Assembly: GCF_037975245.1 (NCBI RefSeq)
Contig: NC_092579.1
Span: 1,665,001 to 1,729,000 of the forward strand
DNA from: Apostichopus japonicus
Lineage: Eukaryota > Echinodermata > Holothuroidea > Aspidochirotida > Stichopodidae
Direction of reading: 5' to 3'
DNA length: 64,000 nt
Both the position numbers and the translations under genes were made by a program. The notes under the pieces were generated by a model that ran no database searches, was not told the DNA's origin, and saw nothing but the letters and a program-made list of their open reading frames with translations. Of this stretch, positions 22,613 through 33,772 are shown one piece after another (position 1 is the first letter of the stretch; each line of letters starts with the position of its first letter).

Positions 22613-23612
22613 TTGAGTACCACTGATATACTATAGCAAAGTTGGTGGCTACGAGGATTGCCAAAATTATCCCCGAAATACCCAAGATATACCACACCAA
22701 CGAATCGTCGTGAACTGGCATCTGATCTGTTGGTATGGTGGAAACATCTCTTGTCATGTATGTGATGGTCACAGAGTCTAGGAAATACGTTGTCTGAACT
22801 GTACTAGTGCAAATCGGTTCTGATGTACCTTCTTTTACACATTCAATATCAGGATCACATGTATAGTCGCATTGAGTTTGCTTCGGATTGGGGCCATGAT
22901 ATTCGTTGCTACAATCAAACGGATTACCTCCTACGTAAACTTTTGTTTTCTTAATGCAGTTTAAGAAAGAAATATTTTTCAATTTGTGACAGGTAAGATC
23001 CAAAGCTTGTAAGCTGATATTGTCATTTGCTATATCTTGTAGGTTGTTTCTGCTCAGATTTAGAAATCGCAATAAAGTAGGTGTTTTCGCTTTAAATATT
23101 GATATATGATTATAACTCAAGTTTAAGGACTCCAACTTAATAAGATTAGAGAAAGCCTCTCTCGATATGTTAGAAATATTGTTATTAGAAAGATCCAGGT
23201 CGGTTAGTTTCATCATTCCAAGAAATGCGCCATCTTGTATTTCAGTAATTTCATTGAAGCTTAAGTTAAGGTATTGTAATTCTCGATTCTCTTCCACTAA
23301 ATGATTTCTAAGATCTTTAATTTTGTTCAAGCTTAAATCTAAAAACCTTACGGCAATTTGAAGATTCAAATCAGGAAAGGAAGATATTTCATTTTGGCGT
23401 AAATAAAGACTCAGAAAATCTCCGCTTTCGATATGCTTCCAACAGTCTTCCTGTAACGATGCGTTCGAAAAGCTGGTCATATTCAGATTACTGCATAGGA
23501 TAACACTCACATTACACTGACAAGAGATTACAAAATCCATATACGAAAGGTTTAGTGAAACGGCTAATAACATAGAATTAAGGTAGATGAAAGCATTCCG
23601 CAATTTTTCCAT
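22581..23612 (-). CDS. LRR transmembrane receptor A2, tail-less
   Basis: 343 residues, matching A1 through the signal, LRRs, cysteine cap and membrane helix. After YQWYST the frame enters TA-repeat sequence (NQYYIYRYI, then stop). The whole A1 tail, including RQDEVYG and WSWI, is therefore lost. The ectodomain is intact and nearly identical to A3. Compared with A1 it has clustered changes (SREAF, KEGTSEPICTS) and an Asn inside the membrane helix. It could be a signalling-dead surface protein, a decoy or an unexpressed copy. Confidence 0.75.
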   Translation of the reverse strand: MEKLRNAFIYLNSMLLAVSLNLSYMDFVISCQCNVSVILCSNLNMTSFSNASLQEDCWKHIESGDFLSLYLRQNEISSFPDLNLQIAVRFLDLSLNKIKDLRNHLVEENRELQYLNLSFNEITEIQDGAFLGMMKLTDLDLSNNNISNISREAFSNLIKLESLNLSYNHISIFKAKTPTLLRFLNLSRNNLQDIANDNISLQALDLTCHKLKNISFLNCIKKTKVYVGGNPFDCSNEYHGPNPKQTQCDYTCDPDIECVKEGTSEPICTSTVQTTYFLDSVTITYMTRDVSTIPTDQMPVHDDSLVWYILGISGIILAILVATNFAIVYQWYSTNQYYIYRYI

Positions 23613-23762
23613 TTTGAATCCAATATGCCAGATATCCGTATAGTCATTAATGAGCTGATTCGAATAATACTTTCATGATAACATAATGGTTGCCTCTAAT
23701 GTTATAACCTTTGCACTTCTTCTAGCACTTGTTATTGCAAAGACTGATTGTTATGACGAGGG

Positions 23763-23926
23763 AAATCTCCGCATTCGATATGTTTCCAACAGTCTTCAAT
23801 TACCGTTGCATTCAAAAAGTCGGTCATATTCAGATTACTGCGTCAGATAACGATTACATTAAATTGATAAGAGATTAAAGCCACAGATCAAAGATTCAAA
23901 CAAATGACGAGCTCATTCTGCAATTC
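23763..23926 (-). pseudogene. Relic of an A-gene amino terminus, unit 2
   Basis: Duplicate of the relic at 14,308-14,471. The same frame-breaking changes are present, so it was broken before the units multiplied. Confidence 0.7.
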
Positions 23927-24700
23927 CTTCAGCGAGTCGTGTCGTACTTAGGATATAACATACGTTTTTTATGATGTTATGATAACTGGCTATTACGTTG
24001 TTCATTGTTCCCTTGGCAAAGCTCGATTATTTGAAAGTATCGTTTAAAGAGCTGCTTTCATATTCGTTTTAATTTTGCAAGTGCTTGTCATAAAGGGTCT
24101 CTTGATGAACAATAGACCTATACATACTTTATTGTCTTCTGCAGGCTAATATATAGCTAATCGAGTGGTATGATTTGGTAAACATTATTGTATCCAACAG
24201 AGAAAATACATTGTTGCAGGAAAAAATGTAAGACAATACAAACAATAAGAACAACAAAGCATAAAACTACTAAAACATCTAACAAAAGAAAAGCATGTTC
24301 TTCAACATCATTCCTTTAGCCGAACAATCAAATCAGTTGGCGAAAGCATTTAAACTCTATATATGCGTGTCGCACTTACACATTACTGAAGCGAAAAAAT
24401 AAAAATCGGTGATGGTGGCGTACGACTGAATACTAATGATGCATTTCATTGAGTTATTGATCACCAATTCACAAAATAATTTGCAATCACACAATTGTCT
24501 AATGTCAAAATGTCGGTCAGGGTTCTACGGTTGCGTACGTACCCATTGTTATATACTTTACAAACGTTTATGTCACTGCGCAGCCCTGCATATAGGCCCT
24601 ACGGTTTACTAACGAAATTCACACGAAGCCTACTGTAACTTTTGTATGTAGAATGTAGTAATTTTCCACATCACTTAATTCAAATGTAATTGGAACCACG

Positions 24701-26167
24701 TTAGATCCAACTCCAGATAGTACGTGTTCGAGTTAAAGATCGCTTTGGTCTCAATACCACAACCCTGGAAGCTCCAACAGACTGTTTCATAATATCATTT
24801 TCGTTTACAGTGGTTGCCATGATGCGTGTATTTACTCTACCGAGGTTGTTTTCGTTAAATGACAATTCCCCTAAACCTGTAACGGATGGTTGTGATTCGT
24901 GAGCATCCTGGAACCTTTGCATTGCGATTAATTCAGGACTGGTCCTTGGACATCTATGACTCATAGCAGGAAGTCCATACACTTCGTCTTGGCGAGAGTA
25001 ACGAAGAAATTCTTTCTTCGTTAAATACCACTTATATAAAGTTAGAAAAAGTAATATGAAAGTAGCTCCAGAAACAGCGACAACACACCAAAATGATTTG
25101 GATGTACCTAGAAATGTGTTTTCTCCTTTACTACTTTGGCTAGCATTGTTACCACCAATTTCGAAGCTTTGTGAAGTAGCTGTTGTTGTTGTGGCATCTA
25201 ATACAAGAGTACTCATCCAACTATCATTAATGTGAGTACTATAAGCTTGGTCGTTTGGTGAATTCTCTGAGCTCGTTGTCTTCCCCTTACCACTACTGAT
25301 TATGATTTTGTTTTCATTGCAGCTGTTCTTACACTGAACTTCAGGAATACAGATATAATTGCATGTTGTCGAATTTTGGTGCCGGATGGGGAATTCATCG
25401 CTGCAATCAAATTGGTTACCTCCAATATATACATTCGACTTATGGGTGCAGTTCAGAATAGGAACGCTGGTAAACAGATTGCAAGAGAGATAAATAAATT
25501 TAAGGAAGTTAGTGTCAATTGTTATAGTGTTCAGACAGTTTGCGTTTAGATTGATCTCCTTTAACAGCTGGGGTGCTTGCAGGCTTAATCTTGAAATAAT
25601 GTTAAAACTCAAGTTTAAGTACTCCAATTTAAAAAGACTAGAAAATGGCTCAGAGGATAAAACAGAAATGTAATTATTACTCAGATCCAGGGTTGCAAGT
25701 TTCACCATTCCTCGCAATGATTCCTCCGTTATAGACGTTATTTGGTTGAAACTGAAATTAAGGGATTCCAGTCCTCCGCAGAATTCCTTTGAAGGATGCG
25801 GCAATGCAAGATTGATAATCTTGTTAAAACTAATATCAACAGTGGTTACGGTCGTAGCGAGATTAAGATCCAGAAAGGAAGAAAACTCATTATGACTTAG
25901 ATTTAGCGTGAGGATAGATTTTCCAGTAATAATATCCCGGCAATTCTCGTCTAATGAATTATTTGAGATATTGTTCAAGTGTAAGTTATTACATGCAATG
26001 GAAGTCCCGTTACATTTACAGTAGGTTATTAGAACTCCTGAACAGAAAATTGTTAAGCAACTTAACAAAAAAACAAGGAAGCAATAGGAAGATAAGCGAA
26101 ATATCCGAGATAGTTCCATCTTCATCGCTGTTTGTGAATATGTCAACATTGATGTGGGATTTGTCAA
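24701..26167 (-). CDS. LRR transmembrane receptor B2
   Basis: 488 residues with only a few differences from B1 (for example MELS, KEFC, NNAS), and the same LRR, cap, stalk, helix and WSWI tail. The coding frame is intact. However, 379 bp just upstream of the ATG, present at B1 and B3, are missing, the junction being at about 26,197. Its expression may therefore differ or be lost. Confidence 0.85.
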   Translation of the reverse strand: MTNPTSMLTYSQTAMKMELSRIFRLSSYCFLVFLLSCLTIFCSGVLITYCKCNGTSIACNNLHLNNISNNSLDENCRDIITGKSILTLNLSHNEFSSFLDLNLATTVTTVDISFNKIINLALPHPSKEFCGGLESLNFSFNQITSITEESLRGMVKLATLDLSNNYISVLSSEPFSSLFKLEYLNLSFNIISRLSLQAPQLLKEINLNANCLNTITIDTNFLKFIYLSCNLFTSVPILNCTHKSNVYIGGNQFDCSDEFPIRHQNSTTCNYICIPEVQCKNSCNENKIIISSGKGKTTSSENSPNDQAYSTHINDSWMSTLVLDATTTTATSQSFEIGGNNASQSSKGENTFLGTSKSFWCVVAVSGATFILLFLTLYKWYLTKKEFLRYSRQDEVYGLPAMSHRCPRTSPELIAMQRFQDAHESQPSVTGLGELSFNENNLGRVNTRIMATTVNENDIMKQSVGASRVVVLRPKRSLTRTRTIWSWI

Positions 26168-26197
26168 ATGACTTAGACTCGCCTGAATAATGCTTCA

Positions 26198-29100
26198 ATT
26201 GTAGTCAAATAAAAAAATCATAAAAAAAGTAACTCGGTAATATTGTTTTCAATAAAACCTTTTCAAATGCATTACATAGTTGATTGCAACATGAAGTAGA
26301 CGAATGATGACACATAAAACCCTATTGTGACACATTCATGATTTTGTTCTAAACTTGCTGACATGCTGAAGAAATCACCTCAACGTTAACGTTAAGGATT
26401 TGGCAACTTGCCATGGAATTTAAATTAAAACGAGAGAGAGAGAGCGAGGGAGCTTGGACCCTGGCAATATTTATCACTCTCAGTATCATCAGACTGAGTG
26501 AATATCTCCGTTAAATCGATTTGATCATGATTTTCACGATGTAAGCAGCTTAGATCACTGGTGGTCGCATATATTTCTAGTCACCGCAAGTTGGTTTTTA
26601 AAGCCAACAACGCGGCTCGTGGAACCATTTCGCAAAGAAAAACATGCAATATGCATATTCCGGGGATATTTTACTGATATGGCCGACATGTGATGTGATA
26701 TTGTAAACATAACAGATGGACTATGGTGTGATCGTGATAAGTGTCATGATTAGAAGGCGTGTGTCTAGAGATGTGATTCTACAACGCTATATTTGCCTGA
26801 CAAGTACTCTAAACTATAACAATTATTTCGTGGAGTGACAGTGACAGCCACAGTGGCATATCGTATCTGTCATCTTTTTTAGCGCAAGTTATCTCAAAAT
26901 ATTAAGATGCATTTGACCAGCATCATATTCATCCTTTTTTCTCTGACAGACAAATTACATCAAAATCCTTACCAAAAAGTTTATCCTAAATAAGATTTCA
27001 TTATTTATCGTCCCTGGGTTATATACCAGGGCTGTGGTGGATAACCCCTCTGTAATACCTCCGTGCTTATACAACCCACGTTGAGGATACATATACTGAC
27101 TATAGCTAACGCTTCAGCTTCCCCTGTGAGAATATCCCATAGAGGGCTCAAACTAACCGACGATACCGGCTGCAAAATGCTATCTGCGCATACCCCCCTC
27201 CCCGCACCACACACCCAACGCCTTACCAGTGGCGGTTCTGCTATGAAAAACACCGGCCATTGGGTGTCATACCTTTGTGATATTTAGAATTGCCGATCGT
27301 GCTTTAGATGGTGATGATCTCCACCAATAAACTTCTAGTTCTTAATCGGGCGTCTAAAATATGCTAACTCAAAAGTGCGTAAAGGAGGCATAATGTGTTT
27401 TTGTTTTCTTTAATTTCTGTCAAAAAAAAAATGTTTTGGTGACTTTTCAATATTGAAAATAGCTGCTATCGTACCTTTTCAACGCTGAAAATTATCATGG
27501 CGGCCTGCCGTTTTTATGAAAACCAATGCAATTTCTAACTTTTCCTGATCCAAATTGCCTGGGATCTATCGGTCACTGAATTCGAGCACTGTTTTGCATC
27601 CAGATTGAAAGAAGTGGTAATTTGCCGGACATTTATAGACAAATTTGGACACAAGTTATAACAAAGTCGTTTGCTGAACAACAGAAAACGATATTGGAAA
27701 GCCATCTTTTTGTCAGTATTTTCCGCCAATGCATTGGTTCTTTAACACACCTTTTGCTCGTATAAATATACGGTAAAATGCTTGGGAAGAGTCAATCAAG
27801 GATGTTAGCCGTCAACGTGATTGGTTATTTAAATACTTAATGACAGGCGGGAAGAAGTTGGGCGAGATGGAGGGGTGGGGGGTGGGGGCGGGGGGAGATG
27901 GAAATGATACGGGAAAAACGTTTTCTTCTTCTATTACTCGCCATATCAACTAAATGCATTCATCATTTCTTGTGACAAGAATATTTCATACATCGATTCG
28001 TACTTTGAACGTTACACTCATTATAACTGACTTAATTTGGTTGAAAGAAAAACACGTTAATTTTTAAATTTTAATAATGAAACTTAAATGAATATACTTT
28101 AACAATGCTTTGTATGTATCATATGTCTTTGTTCATTTAACATTGATCAATAGCAATTTAGTGAAGAATGAGTGAATAATAGGCAAACCAAAAGTAAAAT
28201 CAGTAATGAAACAGCAAGGTAAACCTTGCTAGATTACCATATTTTATATGTAACATTATCAACTACTTCACTGAATTTACTAGAAGCGCAATGTTTCACA
28301 CGAACGGATAGAGTTGAATCACCCTCATCCCCCCACCACCACCACCATTTCTCCTCAGCTGCAATGTATACTTTAAGGTTATTCTACTCATTTTGCTTTT
28401 TATAAACTAAGTGTCTGCCACATTTGTGAAAAATCCAACCAGAATAATTGCCTATTGTCTTTAGTGAAAACTACCCGTCATTGAAAAGTAGACTATTTTT
28501 GGTGTGAACCTTCAATCGTTCAAGCGATGAAGAGAGGCAAGACGAAGGATACCGGGGGAATCAATGGCACATGTTCCCCAATTCAAAGTGATGAACCATG
28601 GACATTTACCCATTTTTTATAGACTGAAATGTCCTAATGTTCATACGTGCGACTCGCCCTCCCCATCCCCAAGCTCAGTCAAGAATCCAGTTACGTCTGT
28701 CGTGCCTGCTAAAATGCAAGGAAGACTGTACCCGCACTGTATCAAGCAGTTGTTGCAGACCAAACCTTCCTAAGACTGTTCTTTGGGGTAATCGCTACTC
28801 CATCTGTAAATACAATCGCATAGAATGGGAAGGATCAACACCTTAGGAGGACATCATACCCACGATAGGGTACAACTGTAAGTTTGAGACAGGACTACAG
28901 AAGGATTAAAGACAACTTGCCTAAGAAGATTTTGCAATTGCAGAGACAAAGCTCACCTTGTAAAGCTACTGATATTCGTTTTGGAACTAAGGAAACATTT
29001 CACGGAATAACAATCAGTACTGCATCGTGATTTTTTTATTTCTTTAATCATGTACATTTCTCATCGCCTAGACAATATACATCGAATTCAATCATTTGCA

Positions 29101-30416
29101 TAACAATTAAGCAGAACATTAAATTTAAAAATATACCCTTGCAATCTAATATATCTTATCTGAATTTATTAAAGTTAAATCAACAACAGGAATCTGATTG
29201 GAATAACCAATATATTTTGAAAACAGCAGGGAAATTATAAGTTAGAAAGTGATAAAAAATTAATAATAACACACCTTTAATATGGCACGTACGGGGTCTT
29301 AACTTCAGGCTGACTCAAATTTTACGTTTCTTGTGAAATACAAGATATATATTTGCTCTGAAGCCTAATACAACAACAGGGATAAATCAATGTTTATTAT
29401 TTTCAACTTGATATTGTCATTCTGGGATTTATCTCTAGAATTTGTCAATACCCCCGTCAATACGCCCCCGCGTGTAACCCCATTCTACACATCTCAGCAT
29501 AGTTGGCTACAGCTGAACAGAAATGTATATACTTCATAATATATATATCGATTTACGACGCAACCTTAATTGTTAGTGAGCCACAGGAGACAATATATAA
29601 TACCCTATTTGTGCCTTTTAAATAATATGTTTTATAAAATAATGTTTTATTTTAAATTACTAGTAAAAATTATAGCTTTCAGATTGACTATATAGATATT
29701 TTATGAATTAAAAAAAAAGTGCGTCTAATTCAGTTGATTACCATTTAGCTTAATTACATGGACAACTATGACGGAAAACTCTGCCCCTTATTTTACATAA
29801 CTAAGAAGGGACTGACTGTCCTGACATGATTCTTTAGTTCATTTATCTGAACATAATTTAATCTATAACAAATCATACAAGTGAACACAAAATAATTAAA
29901 ACTGAACATAGCCGCTGACATTTGTTTTGCTCTTTCAAATATTCTGGGCTAGTATCTAAGAAACTATTTGCACTATCAAACTTATAAACATGGCATATTC
30001 AGAACTACTAACAATGCACCGCGGTCAAAGACAAAGTAAGAAGTAACTTATGTGACGTTGATAAATGTTTGATAAAACTATGTATATAAATACAGTAGTA
30101 GCCTATCACACTAACTTAAACATTACTTCTAGGGCACCGTTGAGAATTAAAGTTATAGCACGTGGCAACCTCCTACTAAATCAATCAACAAATTGTATTT
30201 CTTTTAAAAAGCTGCATGATATGCTGAGAATAACATTGAATCTTTAACTACTTACAATTGTTCTTTATTTTTGTTAAGCAATGAAGAAATTTGATCAATT
30301 TACCAGTCATAATTTCAGAAATGCCTCGGTAGGTTTTGAAAAATAGAGGATTCAACAATGATTTATTGCAGTTTTGAAGCCAAATAATGTTGTCCCTTTT
30401 AAATATGCATCCTGTG
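26198..30416. other. Unit 2 non-coding region
   Basis: Counterpart of 17,122-21,351 with small indels. No gene is supported. It keeps the G-rich tract at about 27,869-27,896. Confidence 0.6.
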
Positions 30417-30508
<92 letters not shown>

Positions 30509-30516
30509 ATATATAT
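30417..30516. repeat. TA microsatellite left of Penelope fragment 2
   Basis: Nearly pure TA repeat between the unit 2 spacer and the second Penelope-like fragment. Confidence 0.9.
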
Positions 30517-31574
30517 AACGAAAATCCACGTTCACTCCAAAAGAAAATATCATTAGAGAAAACCGGAGAAATCAGATATGACTCATATTTGACAAATAAG
30601 GAGTAAATGTTTAGAAAATAAACCTGGAATTTTCGGTCCCCGTGGAACCTTCGTAAGAAATACTCCGCAGTCGAATGAAAAGAACAAAATGTAAAATAAT
30701 GAGAGTATGACGCTAGATACTGTATTCCAAGATGCTGTATTCCAAGAAGATCGGTCTGTAGGAGAATCGTTTATGGTACACCCGTGCTAGCATTTCGTCA
30801 ACCCCCCAACCTTAGATTCCAACTCATTTCCTCCAGACTTCCTTACTCTGTGTCTACCTCCGCAGGCAATTTCCTTTGCATTAAACCTCGATGCCAAATA
30901 TGCCCCCATATTACCCCAGGCACCGAGGTAGAAATTCCCAATGTTGACTATAGTCTAACACCCCTTCCCTCTCTTATGATTCTATTATTGTTATTCACAT
31001 TTTCTACTGTGTACTTTGCAAAGAGGGCAATTATGTAGGTGAAACAGGATCCCGGTTCCGCTTACGTTTTAATAATCACAAAAAAAGCTATTTGTGATCA
31101 TTTTGCAGGGTTCTCCTTTTCCGAACATTTCAATCTTCATAGTCATAAAACCTAAAATGCATTTTAATCGCCTCGAACAACAAATCCACCACTGAACGTA
31201 AACGTAAAGACATCGATTGGATCTTTCGTATTTAGTCTCACATCACCGGCCTCAATAAAGACTTGGGACCCCTTAACAGCTATCAGTTCTACAAACATGT
31301 GTAATCCGTTCTTTGCTCCTTACGTTCTTTGCTCCTTAATCCGCTTCCTGTAAAGTCATGGTTTATTTGGTTCTAATTCCATCTTTGCAACTTACATCTA
31401 TCTAGCGTCATACTTTCATTGTGTTACATTTTTGTATTTTTCATTCGACTACCAAGTATTGCTGACGAAGGTCCCAGGGGGACCGAAAATTCCAATATAT
31501 TTTCTAAAACTTTACTCCTTATTTGTCAATTATGATTCATATCTTAATTCTCTGGTTTTCCCTAAATTTTATTT

Positions 31575-31578
<4 letters not shown>
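30516..31578 (+). mobile_element. Penelope-like element fragment 2
   Basis: Near-identical copy of 21,466-22,510, with the same NLR motif, Cys knuckle, frameshift and GIY-YIG remnant and the same inverted ends. It differs by a short duplication (GTTCTTTGCTCCTTA, about 31,309-31,338). It was evidently copied together with the unit rather than inserted afresh. Confidence 0.75.
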
Positions 31579-31654
<76 letters not shown>

Positions 31655-31678
31655 ATGTTTATATATATCTATATATAT
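31578..31678. repeat. TA microsatellite abutting A3
   Basis: TA repeats that end in the A3 reading frame, as at A2. Confidence 0.9.
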
Positions 31679-32690
31679 AATATTGATTTGTTGAGTACCA
31701 CTGATATACTATAGCAAAGTTGGTGGCTACGAGGATTGCCAAAATTATCCCCGAAATACCCAAGATATACCACACCAACGAATCGTCGTGAACTGGCATC
31801 TGATCTGTTGGTATGGTGGAAACATCTCTTGTCATGTATGTGATGGTCACAGAGTCTAGGAAATACGTTGTCTGAACTGTACTAGTGCAAATCGGTTCTG
31901 ATGTACCTTCTTTTACACATTCAATATCAGGATCACATGTATAGTCGCATTGAGTTTGCTTCGGATTGGGGCCATGATATTCGTTGCTACAATCAAACGG
32001 ATTACCTCCTACGTAAACTTTTGTTTTCTTAATGCAGTTTAAGAAAGAAATATTTTTCAACTTGTGACAGGTAAGATCCAAAGCTTGTAAGCTGATATTG
32101 TCATTTGCTATATCTTGTAGGTTGTTTCTGCTCAGATTTAGAAGTCGCAATAAAGTAGGTGTTTTCGCTTTAAATATTGATATATGATTATAACTCAAGT
32201 TTAAGGACTCCAACTTAATAAGATTAGAGAAAGCCTCTCTCGATATGTTAGAAATATTGTTATTAGAAAGATCCAGGTCGGTTAGTTTCGTCATTCCAAG
32301 AAATGCGCCATCTTGTATTTCAGTAATTTCATTGAAGCTTAAGTTAAGGTATTGTAATTCTCGATTCTCTTCCACTAAATGATTTCTAAGATCTTTAATT
32401 TTGTTCAAGCTTAAATCTAAAAACCTTACGGCAATTTGAAGATTCAAATCAGGAAAGGAAGATATTTCATTTTGGCGTAAATAAAGACTCAGAAAATCTC
32501 CGCTTTCGATATGCTTCCAACAGTCTTCCTGTAACGATGCGTTCGAAAAGCTGGTCATATTCAGATTACTGCATAGGATAACACTCACATTACACTGACA
32601 AGAGATTACAAAATCCATATACGAAAGGTTTAGTGAAACGGCTAATAACATAGAATTAAGGTAGATGAAAGCATTCCGCAATTTTTCCAT
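31659..32690 (-). CDS. LRR transmembrane receptor A3, tail-less
   Basis: 343 residues, differing from A2 at only a couple of positions (for example MTKLT for MMKLT, LLRLLNL for LLRFLNL). It shares the truncated end created by the TA repeat. The ectodomain and membrane helix are complete and the cytoplasmic tail is absent. Confidence 0.75.
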   Translation of the reverse strand: MEKLRNAFIYLNSMLLAVSLNLSYMDFVISCQCNVSVILCSNLNMTSFSNASLQEDCWKHIESGDFLSLYLRQNEISSFPDLNLQIAVRFLDLSLNKIKDLRNHLVEENRELQYLNLSFNEITEIQDGAFLGMTKLTDLDLSNNNISNISREAFSNLIKLESLNLSYNHISIFKAKTPTLLRLLNLSRNNLQDIANDNISLQALDLTCHKLKNISFLNCIKKTKVYVGGNPFDCSNEYHGPNPKQTQCDYTCDPDIECVKEGTSEPICTSTVQTTYFLDSVTITYMTRDVSTIPTDQMPVHDDSLVWYILGISGIILAILVATNFAIVYQWYSTNQYYIYRYI

Positions 32691-32840
32691 TTTGAATCCA
32701 ATATGCCAGATATCCGTATAGTCATTAATGAGCTGATTCGAATAATACTTTCATGATAACATAATGGTTGCCTCTAATGTTATAACCTTTGCACTTCTTC
32801 TAGCACTTGTTATTGCAAAGACTGATTGTATTGACGAGGG

Positions 32841-33004
32841 AAATCTCCGCATTCGATATGTTTCCAACAGTCTTCAATTACCGTTGCATTCAAAAAGTCG
32901 GTCATATTCAGATTACTGCGTCAGATAACGATTACATTAAATTGATAAGAGATTAAAGCCACAGATCAAAGATTCAAACAAATGACGAGCTCATTCTGCA
33001 ATTC
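32841..33004 (-). pseudogene. Relic of an A-gene amino terminus, unit 3
   Basis: Third copy of the broken A-type fragment found at 14,308-14,471, almost unchanged. Confidence 0.7.
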
Positions 33005-33772
33005 CTTCAGCGAGTCGTGTCGTACTTAGGATATAACATACGTTTATTATGTTATGATAACTGGCTATTACGTTGTTCATTGTTCCCTTGACAAAGCTCG
33101 ATTATTTGAAAGTATCGTTTAAAGAGCTGCTTTCATATTCGTTTTAATTTTGCAAGTGCTTGTCATAAAGGGTCTCTTGATGAACAATAGACCTATACAT
33201 ACTTTATTGCCTTCTGCAGGCTAATATATAGCTAATCGAGTGGTATGATTTGGTAAACATTATTGTATCCAACAGAGAAAATACATTATTGCAGGAAAAA
33301 ATGTAAGACAATACAAACAATAAGAACAACAAAGCATAAAACTACTAAAACATCTAACAAAAGAAAAGCATGTTCTTCAACATCATTCCTTTAGCCGAAC
33401 AATCAAATCAGTTGGCGAAAGCATTTAAACTCTATATATGCGTGTCGCACTTACACATTACTGAAGCGAAAAAATAAAAATCGGTGATGGTGGCGTACGA
33501 AATACTAATGATGCATTTCATTGAGTTATTGATCACCAATTCACAAAATAATTTGCAATCACACAATTGTCTAATGTCAAAATGTCGGTCAGGGTTCTAC
33601 GGTTGCGTACGTACCCATTGTTATATACTTTACAAACGTTTATGTCACTGCGCAGCCCTGCATATAGGCCCTACGGTTTACTAACGAAATTCACACGAAG
33701 CCTACTGTAACTTTTGTATGTAGAATGTAGTAATTTTCCACATCACTTAATTCAAATGCAATTGGAACCACG

